Shown here one piece after another: positions 47,410-57,300 of a DNA stretch of 64,000 nucleotides (positions are counted from its first letter, which is position 1; each line of letters opens with the position of its first letter). This stretch comes from Mesostigma viride (lineage: Eukaryota; Streptophyta; Mesostigmatophyceae; Mesostigmatales; Mesostigmataceae), in contig RPFO01000034.1 of the NCBI GenBank assembly GCA_009746045.1, positions 2,687,526 to 2,751,525 of the forward strand, in the 5' to 3' direction. Below the pieces are notes generated by a model. The model did not search any database. It was not told where the DNA came from and saw nothing but the letters and a program-made list of their open reading frames with translations. Position numbers and translations under genes: made by a program.

Positions 47410-47982
47410 ATGGACCCCATTCGATGCGAACATCGGGATTGTCAATGGGAAGGAATGCCGACGGACAGCGAGTGGTTCTGTCCCAAGCATTCTGACGTAT
47501 GGGGGGCGTTGTTTGCCGAAATCGAGAGCGGGCTGACGACGATTGACCGTCACATCGTGACGAAAAAGTGGAAGCCTTGGCCCAACAACATGGTTTTGGT
47601 CTTGTACTATGTTGACAAGAAGCCTCGATTCATGCTGCGTGATGCACAGTGGGTGATAGAGGAGGTGGGACAGATGCGACCTGGAGAGGGGATAGGCGGA
47701 GAGGACAAGCCGCCAAGGCATGTGTGGGCTTACATGGGAGACCATCCCGACTGTCCAACGGCCAAAGTGTGGCATGACATGGGAAGGGACATGGCCACGG
47801 AGTCCGCGTATGAGTGCGCGCGACTCGTGACAGCGCTCTTGGAGGGGGAGGTGAAAGACCTGATGCGCAAGGGGGGGTTGGTAGAGAAGATTAGACAGCA
47901 GATTAGACGTGTGTGTGATTTTGATGAGGAGATTGATGAGAAGCCGGCAAAGAGGGGCAGGATGGACAGAATTGCTCAGTAA
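47410..47982 (+). CDS. Cys/His zinc-binding-like protein, 190 aa
   Basis: ATG 47410 follows GCACAG. N-terminal CEHRDCQWEGMPTDSEWFCP then KH (C-x4-C-x12-C-x2-H) is the same module as in 43939 and 48206. The middle contains NNMVLVLYYVDKKPRFML and PRHVWAYMGDHPDCP. The C-terminus is helical and charged (EGEVKDLMRKGGLVEKIRQQ) ending EKPAKRGRMDRIAQ, a possible nuclear signal. Stop 47980-47982. Function unknown; a nuclear zinc-binding protein is a guess from composition. Confidence 0.75.
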   Translation: MDPIRCEHRDCQWEGMPTDSEWFCPKHSDVWGALFAEIESGLTTIDRHIVTKKWKPWPNNMVLVLYYVDKKPRFMLRDAQWVIEEVGQMRPGEGIGGEDKPPRHVWAYMGDHPDCPTAKVWHDMGRDMATESAYECARLVTALLEGEVKDLMRKGGLVEKIRQQIRRVCDFDEEIDEKPAKRGRMDRIAQ

Positions 47983-48205
47983 GAAAGAGACGGAGAAAAT
48001 ATGATTTGATTAATCTGATCCGTGTAATTGAAACTAATTTATTTTGTCTCATAAAACTTACATCGGACCTTCTTTGAACGAACAATTATTGCACAAAAAG
48101 ACTAGATTGAGAATTGTGTGAGAAAGACGCCAGAGGGGGTTCTGACGGTGCTCATTGCCCCTGTTATACAATGGCTGCTGTATGGGACTCATGGCAATTG
48201 CGCAG

Positions 48206-48988
48206 ATGGCAACGAAATGCAAAATCTGTACGGAGCCCGTAAGGGTCGAGGGACTGTGCGCGGAACATTACAAGTTCCTACAAGCGCACGACCTCGAGTA
48301 CCAACATGCCAAGGAACCATACGGGGGGTGTGGATTTCTTAATTGTGATAGACCACTGGAGGGATTGGATGTGTATTGCAAGACACATCTACCTGTTGCC
48401 GAGAAGTTGGAGGACGTGTGCGCTCGTGGGATCGCATACGTAGCAAGTTTGCAGATGTTGATGGGGAAGACCGGAATGACACGCTCGGTCCTCCACTTCT
48501 CGGCAACGCACACTGGGGAACGGAAACTTGAGCTGTTGCGCCTCGACAGGCAGGGACTCGAGATTCTGGCAGAGGGGGACAGCGCGTACGGGTTTGCTTA
48601 TGGGCTTACCGTTACCATGGGGGATTCCTTGCAGGGTGTGGCGCGTGAATGCGCGTACACATTGATGACGAACACTGGATTTGTGGAAGCACAAAGACTG
48701 CACAAGGAAATTTTGGAGCTTCTTCTTGCCGCAGAGCCGGTGGGACTGCCGAAGAGGCCTGAAGAGCGGGACCGTTTGATCAGGATGGTGGTGAAGGCGG
48801 ATGTAGATGCAGATGTGGAGGCCGCAAAGGCGAAGGCAGAGGAAGCGCGTCGTGCAAAGGAGGCTTCGGATCAACAACTATTGGAGAAGATGCAGAGCTC
48901 CAACAAAATTTTGCATCGTTTGGGGATGGCGGACGTCGCTTATGAATGCGAGTCCGGGAAGGGGAAGAAACAAAAGAGGAAAAGATAA
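48206..48988 (+). CDS. Cys/His zinc-binding-like protein, 260 aa
   Basis: ATG 48206 follows GCGCAG; the frame is open upstream. Two modules: CKICTEPVRVEGLCAEHY (C-x2-C-x9-C-x2-H) and CGFLNCDRPLEGLDVYCKTH (C-x4-C-x9-C-x2-H). A central domain follows (ARGIAYVASLQMLMGKTGMT, RSVLHFSATHTGERKLELLR, FAYGLTVTMGDSLQGVAREC), then an Ala/Glu/Lys coiled coil (DVEAAKAKAEEARRAKEASD) and a basic end (GKGKKQKRKR, nuclear signal-like). Stop at 48986-48988. Most complete member of this local family. Confidence 0.78.
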   Translation: MATKCKICTEPVRVEGLCAEHYKFLQAHDLEYQHAKEPYGGCGFLNCDRPLEGLDVYCKTHLPVAEKLEDVCARGIAYVASLQMLMGKTGMTRSVLHFSATHTGERKLELLRLDRQGLEILAEGDSAYGFAYGLTVTMGDSLQGVARECAYTLMTNTGFVEAQRLHKEILELLLAAEPVGLPKRPEERDRLIRMVVKADVDADVEAAKAKAEEARRAKEASDQQLLEKMQSSNKILHRLGMADVAYECESGKGKKQKRKR

Positions 48989-49227
48989 TAATGGGAATGG
49001 TCGCCCACTGTTCTTGTCACAGAAATGCTTTTGTTAATGCTGGCGAACTTGTGACGGTCGTCCATATTTCAACATTTCCTTGCCTTTAAAATGGATTGAT
49101 GGGTAAATAATAATACTGAGCAAGCCTTACATTTTATGTGTCTGTGGTCATACAATTTCGTTATTGTTTCAACCCTTGCAACGAGGTTTTTCTTGTCCCA
49201 TGCATGCAAGTCTCAACCTTGGTGTCA

Positions 49228-49690
<463 letters not shown>

Positions 49691-49795
49691 GGAGCCAATT
49701 TTCGGAAGAACCTGCCTCATTTATGAATGCATCGACTGTGTGCATAAATTGTGATCATTGAATTGAACAAAAAAATTCTCTTATTGCCCCAACCT

Positions 49796-50050
49796 ATCAT
49801 GGCTATTCGTTTGTGTATGTTTTGCACATGTTATTACATTAATGGCATGATGTTGTGGATTGCTCTATCTATGATGGTTGTTCGTTTGTGTATGCTTAGC
49901 CCATGTTGTTACAGTAATGGCATGATGTTGTGGATTGCTAGCTCAATCTATGATGGTTGTTCGTTTGTGTATGCTTTGCCCATGTTGTTACAGTAATGGC
50001 ATGATTTTGTGGATTGCTCAACCTATGAGGGTTGTTCGTTTGTGTATGTT
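49796..50050 (+). repeat. Minisatellite, ~85-bp unit, about 3.5 copies
   Basis: Unit contains TGATGGTTGTTCGTTTGTGT, ATGCTTTGCCCATGTTGTTA and CAGTAATGGCATGATGTTGT. The last unit runs into the start of the small Cys-rich ORF at 50067. Confidence 0.9.
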
Positions 50051-50066
50051 TTGCGCGCAGATCACA

Positions 50067-50192
50067 ATGGAGTGCCTCATCTGCCGCACCAAGCGAAGCA
50101 CCGTTACTGGTTCCAAGATCTTATGTTACTGGATGCCAAGCTTGCTACTGGAACGCGAAGTTTATGCATGCCGTACGTACTTTGAAACTTGA
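50067..50192 (+). CDS. Small Cys-containing ORF, possibly a broken zinc-like family member
   Basis: ATG 50067 (MECLICRTKRSTVTGSKILC) lies 6 bp after GCGCGCAG, resembling the CAG-ATG starts of the neighbouring family. 41 residues, C-x2-C then C, but no His partner; TGA at 50190. It may be a first exon or a dead fragment. Confidence 0.35.
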   Translation: MECLICRTKRSTVTGSKILCYWMPSLLLEREVYACRTYFET

Positions 50193-51530
50193 TGCCGCAA
50201 AACAACTACATCGTCGTTTTAACCCTTAAACCGTGTCGGGGTAAAATTGGCTCTTTTTTAGCAAATTTAGCAAATTAGCAAATTAGCGGAAGGCGGGGGC
50301 CGAGATTAATTAAGAGGTACCTTGAAATTAAATAAGACGCATACCTCTATCGAGATATATGTTTGGAGGCGAGTTTCTATTGGCGTTAATTTGTAGTATT
50401 GTACGACAACTGTCAAGGGTGACGGCATGTACTGAAATCGCGGATACTTTCTAGATCGATTGCGCATTCGACGGTTAAAAGGCAGAGCTGCGGTTGAAAG
50501 TACTGTACGTGGGGGGGGACGGTGTTACAACGGGGGGGGGGACGCATTTATGGGGGGGGGAGACGGTGTTACAACGGGGGGACGGTGTTACAACGGGGGA
50601 TTAATTAAGAGGTAAGTTACCTTGAAATTAAATAAGACGCACGCCTCTATCGAGATATATGTATGGAGGCGAGTTTCTATTGGCGTAAATTTGTAGTATT
50701 GTACGAAAACTGTCAAGGGTGACGGAAAGTACTGAAATGCGGAAGTGTCGCGGGGACGTTTCTACTTTCTAGATCGATTGCGCATTCGACGGTTAAGAGG
50801 CAGAGGTGCGGTCGACTGGCAGTACTGTACGACGGTGTTGGACGGAATTTCCGGTTAGCGATGCGGTATAAAGCTTTGCATGTCACGTTGTCGGATCTTA
50901 GCCCTTGCGTCGCGCTATGCTGTGGCGAACTTATTCTCCGCCGTCAGATTGCACCGTCGATGAGCGTCGATGCTCGTCGATGAACCCAACGCAAGCCATG
51001 TGACGGAAAGAAGTAAAAATTGGTGCGGCGGCCTCTAAGGCTGAGTTTGGTAAAGTACGGAACTTGTAGCCCGGCGACTCCGCGTCGAGCAGTCCGCAGG
51101 TAGTCCGCCGGCGTTAATTTGTTAATTTTGTTAATTTGTAAACTGGGGACAACCTAGTCAGTAAAAAAGTTCCAGATTTACGTATTGAGTGATATTTACA
51201 GCGGACATTACATTTTTGTTGCTACGGGATGAGAATTGAGCTTTGTAATGCTAGCAGGTGTCACCAACCAAACTGTCCGCTATTTGTAGTGGGCATTTAT
51301 TGTTAGAGCTTGCAGCTGGGTCCCTGCTCCTCCCCATGATGTCAGTGTTCATGAGCCCTTTACTAGCTTCCTTTCTGTCAGGGGGTGCTATATTTGGCAC
51401 CCATAGGACAGTGCAATATGACCAATGACATGACCCCCAAGGTGGTGAATATATGTGTGTGCTTGTGTCCTATAATGGACCATAACTAACTATTAGGTTG
51501 GTTTGTGGACATTATCATGGAAAGTGACAA
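50193..51530. other. No gene recognised; imperfect ~200-bp direct repeat and G-runs
   Basis: 50305-50500 is repeated at about 50599-50830 (landmarks TTAATTAAGAGGTA, CTCTATCGAGATATATGT, CTAGATCGATTGCGCATTCG). Between them GACGGTGTTACAACGGGGG units alternate with runs of 8-10 G. CGTCGATGAGCGTCGATGCT is a short repeat at ~50956-50977. Confidence 0.7.
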
Positions 51531-52003
51531 TTGCCCGGTTTTTATAGCGGGCAGTTGGACACGGTTTTAAGGGTTGACCTATTAGCTTTGTCAGATGTGT
51601 GTGCTGCACCGCACCGCTTGCTAACATATTCGGCGGATTTCTTCTTTGTCGTCTGCGTGTCACAGCGTGCTTGTACGCACAACCACCCGCCTTCCCCTCC
51701 GCCGGCGCCCCCGCCGCCGGGCTCTCCGCCGCAACCGGTGTTGCCCCCTCCCGCCGCCGGCCCTTTCGCGCCGTCGGAAGCTGCAGCGGCAGCACAGCAA
51801 ATGCCCCCTCCCCCCGCACCATCGTCAAGGCAAGAGGCGCGCGGCGTTGATGCAGCAAAGGTGGCGAAGGAGCGGAGGAAATCGGGGGCTTCTGGGTCAT
51901 CCGGTTCCGATGCCGCGACGGCAGCAACTGGAAAAGCAACCCACCCCAAACTAGCCCTTGTCCGGGTAGGTGTTACGCACAAGGATGTGATTTTCTTGCG
52001 CCA
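51531..52003 (+). CDS. Proline-rich ORF, 5' side of the hexamer array
   Basis: The frame contains THNHPPSPPPAPPPPGSPPQ, PVLPPPAAGPFAPSEAAAAA, then a charged stretch (DAAKVAKERRKSGASGSSGS) before running into the (GTCCTT)n array as Pro-Cys dipeptides. The composition of 51670-51960 looks coding, but no start is convincing and the 3' part is array. A possible acceptor TGTCACAG precedes 51668. Probably a gene truncated by array expansion, or a low-complexity artefact. Confidence 0.3.
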
Positions 52004-52199
52004 TCCTTGTCCTTGTCCTTGTCCTTGTCCTTGTCCTTGTCCTTGTCCTTGTCCTCGTCCTCGTCCTTGTCCTTGTCCTTGTCCTTGTCCTTGTCCTTGT
52101 CCTTGTCTTTGTCCTTGGCCTTGGCCTTGTCCTTGTCCTTGTGCCAGCACCTTGTCCTTGTCCTTGTCCTTGTCCTTGTCCTTGTCCTTGTCCTTGTCC
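52004..52199 (+). repeat. (GTCCTT)n array, left segment
   Basis: About 32 hexamers with GTCCTC and GGCCTT variants and one GTGCCAGCACC interruption at 52141. Separated from the main array by element E5. Confidence 0.96.
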
Positions 52200-52389
52200 A
52201 TACATTTCTTGTTTTTGGTCCATTGGAGTTCCTTCCCACCAAGAGAAACATTTATTTTACATTTTTGTGTGCTAGGCTTTATACGGACAGCCTATACCAC
52301 ACCTTCAAACTCAGTGCACATCATTATCAAGTTGGTTATTGTAGCACCATGCTGGGGGCCCAGCATACTCGAACACAAGGTGTTGCCCC
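52200..52389 (-). repeat. E5 repeat B2 (190 bp)
   Basis: Copy of B1 at +555. Element strand contains AAAATAAATGTTTCTC (poly(A)-like). Confidence 0.93.
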
Positions 52390-52416
52390 TCTTAGCAGCG
52401 TGGGTGGGTGGGTGGG
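52390..52416 (-). other. E5 C-rich linker
   Basis: Element strand CCCACCCACCCACCCACGCT then GCTAAGA, single copy between A2 and B2. Confidence 0.88.
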
Positions 52417-52753
52417 AGCTGAAAAGAGGCCTCCCTACGTCCCCTACACCACTCTAAGTACTGACTATCATTCACATTGCGCCACGCAGGCCTGCCGGCT
52501 GGCGCAGGTACAAGGTGTACTGACTGCCAATCACAGTTGCGCCACGCCTGGCGGCTGGCGCAGGTAACAAGGTCTAGTGACGTACGTTAGAAGCTACCTA
52601 GGCCTGCACTCCGGAACCACACTCAGCCTAGGCACAAAAAGGGCCGGCCGGTGCAGTACCCTCGTGACAAGCGCTAGTCTTACGCTACCTACGGCAGGTC
52701 GGTCCCCTTTGAGCCCGTCCACGCGTCATATATAAAATGAGCGAAGCTCAGCA
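52417..52753 (-). repeat. E5 repeat A2 (337 bp)
   Basis: Copy of A1 at +1568. Contains two TTGCGCCACGC-x-GGCTGGCGCA inverted repeats. Confidence 0.93.
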
Positions 52754-52754
52754 A

Positions 52755-52944
52755 ATACATTTCTTGTTTTTGGTCCATTGGAGTTCCTTCCCACCAAGAG
52801 AAACATTTATTTTACATTTTTGTGTGCTAGGCTTTATACGGACAGCCTATACCACACCTTCAAACTCAGTGCACATCATTATCAAGTTGGTTATTGTAGC
52901 ACCATGCTGGGGGCCCAGCATACTCGAACACAAGGTGTTGCCCC
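52755..52944 (-). repeat. E5 repeat B1 (190 bp)
   Basis: Copy of B2. Confidence 0.93.
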
Positions 52945-53984
52945 CACACCTCCTTCCTGGCCACCAAGGCTGTCGCCAACCTTGGTGCCGATTTTCTTTC
53001 CGCCCATGGCCCCCCTCCTGCACGCTGCCACGGCTGTACTGCCGCCCCCGTGTGGCCGCTACGGTTTCCCGGCGGACGCAGGGCGGCACCCATGTCGTTC
53101 CCCCCGTTAGGGGGCGGTTTCCAGCGGCTGCTCATTAGGCCTTACGCCCCCGGACCGTCTCTCACAAGCCCAGGACCCATCACCAGCCCCACCCCCGAGG
53201 CTGGGATTTCCCGGCATTGAAACCTTTGTGGCGATAGGCCCTCTACCCTACCAAGGCCTTGGCTTGGAAACTGCTTAGCCAAGGCCCTGACCAGGGCTTG
53301 TGTTGTTGTAGGAAATTTTTTATGGCATAGATATGCCCCCCTGGCTGAACCGAACTCTTTATCGCTTTTCCTATAATGCATCATACAGGATAAAAACAAG
53401 GCGATAAAACAGCAAGAATTTCAGCCCCCCCAGGCGAACATTCTTTGCTGAAAAACTGGGCAATGATGAAGAGCGCGCTCCTCCCACCAAGATTCGCTCC
53501 AGCCCCGCATCCTCCCCGAAACTCCCGTCTGGCCACAGGCCGAAAGATCGGGTCCGCTGTCAGGCTCCTGGCAGTTATGGGCTACCCTGGCACCCCGCGC
53601 TAGCCATCTCCACGTTTAAGGCAGATTCGCCTCCACCTGTGATTCTTTCCACCGTAGCCGCTGGCCCTGGCCTGTATGGCTCCTTCCCTGACGTTGTCCG
53701 ACTAAAATCGCAGCTTCCCCAGTGTCAGGAAGCCGCTTGCCGCACCCAGGGGTAGAGGGGAATCGTCAGTGGGCCCAGCGCCGGAAATCACACCATTTTA
53801 CTCAAAACGTAGAGCCCCCCACCCAACAACCATTACCGTGGCCTGTAACGGTGGGTGGCGAACATAAAGACCTTTATTCCAGGCCTCTCCACGCCCCGAG
53901 AGGCCGATAGCATCGTCTTACATTCGGCGCAGCCGCCATAGCGGCCAGCCGACCTTGCCAGCAAATGCTGGGATCAAGTTGCGA
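52945..53984 (-). other. E5 interior, non-coding
   Basis: No ORF recognised. C-rich on the plus strand in its first 200 bp. Confidence 0.6.
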
Positions 53985-54321
53985 AGCTGAAAAGAGGCCT
54001 CCCTACGTCCCCTACACCACTCTAAGTACTGATCATCATTCACATTGCGCCACGCAGGCCTGCCGGCTGGCGCAGGTACAAGGTGTACTGACTGCCAATC
54101 ACAGTTGCGCCACGCCTGGCGGCTGGCGCAGGTAACAAGGTCTAGTGACGTACGTTAGATGCTACCTAGGCCTGCACTCCGGAACCACACTCAGCCTAGG
54201 CACAAAAAGGGCCGGCCGGTGCAGTACCCTCGTGACAAGCGCTAGTCTTACGCTACCTACGGCAGGTCGGTCCCCTTTGAGCCCGTCCACGCGTCATATA
54301 TAAAATGAGCGAAGCTCAGCA
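53985..54321 (-). repeat. E5 repeat A1 (337 bp)
   Basis: 5' end on the minus strand: TGCTGAGCTTCGCTCATTTT then ATATATGACG, a TATA-like box 20 bp in. Confidence 0.93.
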
Positions 54322-57300
54322 GTTGTCCTTGTCCTTGTCCTTGTCCTTGTCCTTGTCCTTGTCCTTGTCCTTGTCCTTGTCCTTGTCCTTGTCCTTGTCC
54401 TTGTCCTTGTCCTTGTCCTTGTCCTTGTCCTTGTCCTTGTCCTTGTCTTTGTCCTTGGCCTTGGCCTTGGCCTTGGCCTTGTCCTTGTCCTTGTCCTTGT
54501 CCTTGTCCTTGTCCTTGTCCTTGTCCTTGTCCTTGTCCTTGTCCTTGTCCTTGTCCCTGTCCTTGTCCTTGTCGTTGTCCTTGTCCTTGTCCTTGTCCTT
54601 GTCCTTGTCCTTGTCCTTGTCCTTGTCCTTGTCCTTGTCCTTGTCCTTGTCCTTGTCCTTGTCCTTGTCCTTGTCCTTGTCCTTGTCCTTGTCCTTGTCC
54701 TTGTCCTTGTCCTTGTCCTTGTCCTTGTGCCAACACCTTGTCCTTGTCCTTGTCCTTGTCCTTGTCCTTGTCCTTGTCCTTGTCCTTGTCCTTGTCCTTG
54801 TGCCAGCACCTTGTCCTTGTCCTTGTCCTTGTCCTTGTCCTTGTCCTTGTCCTTGTCCTTGTCCTTGTCCTTGTCCTTGTCCTTGTCCTTGTCCTTGTCC
54901 TTGTCCTTGTCCTTGTCCTTGTCCTTGTCCTTGTCCTTGTCCTTGTCCTTGTCCTTGTCCTTGTCCTTGTCCTTGTGCCAGCACCTTGTCCTTGTCCTTG
55001 TCCTTGTCCTTGTCCTTGTCCTTGTGCCAGCACCTTGTCCTTGTCCTTGTCCTTGTCCTTGTCCTTGTCCTTGTCCTTGTCCTTGTCCTTGTCCTTGTCC
55101 TTGTCCTTGTCCTTGTCCTTGTCCTTGTCCTTGTCCTTGTCCTTGTCCTTGTCCTTGTCCTTGTCCTTGTCCTTGTCCTTGTCCTTGTCCTTGTCCTTGT
55201 CCTTGTCCTTGTCCTTGTCCTTGTCCTTGTCCTTGCATTGTCCTTGCCTTGTCCTTGTCCTTGTCCTTGTCCTTGTCCTTGTCCTTGTCCTTGTCCTTGT
55301 CCTTGTCCTTGTCCTTGTCCTTGTCCTTGTCCTTGTCCTTGTCCTTGTCCTTGTCCTTGTCCTTGTCCTTGTCCTTGTCCTTGTCCTTGTCCTTGTCCTT
55401 GTCCTTGTCCTTGTCCTTGTCCTTGTGCTTGTCCTCGTCCTTGTCCTTGTGCTTGTCCTTGTCCTTGTCCTTGTCCTTGTCCTTGTCCTTGTCCTTGTCC
55501 TTGTGCCAGCACCTTGTCCTTGTCCTTAATTGTCCTTGTCCTTGTCCTTGTCCTTGTCCTTGTCCTTGTCCTTGTCCCTGTCCTTGTCCTTGTCCTTGTC
55601 CTTGTCCTTGTCCTTGTCCTTGTCCTTGTCCTTGTCCCTGTCCTTGTCCTTGTCGTTGTCCTTGTCCTTGTCCTTGTCCTTGTCCTTGTCCCTGTCCTTG
55701 TCCTTGTCGTTGTCCTTGTCCTTGTCCTTGTCCTTGTTCTTGTCCTTGTCCTTGTCCTTGTCCCTGTCCTTGTCCTTGTCCTTGTCCTTGTCCTTGTCCT
55801 TGTCCTTGTCCTTGTCCTTGTCCTTGTCCTTGTCCTTGTCCTTGTCCTTGTCCTTGTCCTTGTCCTTGTCCTTGTCCTTGTCCTTGTCCTTGTCCTTGTC
55901 CTTGTCCTTGTCCTTGTCCTTGTCCTTGTCCTTGTCCTTGTCCTTGTCCTTGTCCTTGTCCTTGTGCCAGCACCTTGTCCTTGTCCTTGTCCTTGTCCTT
56001 GTCCTTGTGCCAGCACCTTGTCCTTGTCCTTGTCTGTGTCCTTGTCCTTGTCCTTGTCCTTGTCCTTGTCCTTGTCCTTCTCCTTGTCCTTGTGCCAGCA
56101 CCTTGTCCTTGTCCTTGTCCTTGTCCTTGTCCTTGTCCTTGTCCTTGTCCTTGTCCTTGTCCTTGTCCTTGTCCTTGTCCTTGTCCTTGTCCTTGTCCTT
56201 GTCCTTGTCCTTGTCCTTGTCCTTGTCCTTGTCCTTGTCCTTGTCCTTGTCCTTGTCCTTGTCCTTGTCCTTGTCCTTGTCCTTGTCCTTGTCCTTGTCC
56301 TTGTCCTTGTCCTTGTCCTTGTCCTTGTCCTTGTCCTTGTCCTTGTCTTGTCCTTGTCCTTGTCCTTGTCCTTGTCCTTGTCCTTGTCCTTGTCCTTGTC
56401 CTTGTCCTTGTCCTTGTCCTTGTCCTTGTCCTTGTCCTTGTGCCAGCACCTTGTCCTTGTCCTTGTCCTTGTCCTTGTCCTTGTCCTTGTCCTTGTCCTT
56501 GTCCTTGTCCTTGTCCTTGTCCTTGTCCTTGTCCTTGTCCTTGTCCTTGTCCTTGTCCTTGTCCTTGTCCTTGTCCTTGTCCTTGTCCTTGTCCTTGCCT
56601 TGTCCTTGTCCTTGTCCTTGTCCTTGTCCTTGTCCTTGTCCTTGTCCTTGTCCTTGTCCTTGTCCTTGTCCTTGTCCTTGTCCTTGTCCTTGTCCTTGTC
56701 CTTGTCCTTGTCCTTGTCCTTGTCCTTGTCCTTGTCCTTGTCCTTGTCCTTGTCTTGTCCTTGTCCTTGTCCTTGTCCTTGTCCTTGTCCTTGTCCTTGT
56801 CCTTGTCCTTGTCCTTGTCCTTGTCCTTGTCCTTGTCCTTGTCCTTGTCCTTGTCCTTGTCCTTGTCCTTGTCCTTGTCCTTGTCCTTGTCCTTGTCCTT
56901 GTCCTTGTCCTTGTCCTTGTCCTTGTCCTTGTCCTTGTCCTTGTCCTTGTCCTTGTCCTTGTCCTTGTCCTTGTCCTTGTCCTTGTCCTTGTCCTTGTCC
57001 TTGTCCTTGTCCTTGTCCTTGTCCTTGTCCTTGTCCTTGTCCTTGTCCTTGTCCTTGTCCTTGTCCTTGTCCTTGTCCTTGTCCTGTCCTTGTCCTTGTC
57101 CTTGTCCTTGTCCTTGTCCTTGTCCTTGTCCTTGTCCTTGTCCTTGTCCTTGTCCTTGTCCTTGTCCTTGTCCTTGTCCTTGTCCTTGTCCTTGTCCTTG
57201 TCCTTGTCCTTGTCCTTGTCCTTGTCCTTGTCCTTGTCCTTGTCCTTGTCCTTGTCCTTGTCCTTGTCCTTGTCCTTGTCCTTGTCCTTGTCCTTGTCCT

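Larger units (their letters stand above)
52200..54321 (-). mobile_element. E5: non-autonomous split-direct-repeat YR element (minus strand), inside the hexamer array
   Basis: A1 53985-54321, interior 52945-53984, B1 52755-52944, A2 52417-52753, linker 52390-52416, B2 52200-52389. Both flanks are (GTCCTT)n, so the element inserted into the array. The A and B sequences are unrelated to E1-E4 except for a GGCCTCTTTTC at the 3' end of A and GGGGCAACACC at the start of B (compare GGGCAACGTAC in E3). No coding capacity. Confidence 0.9.
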
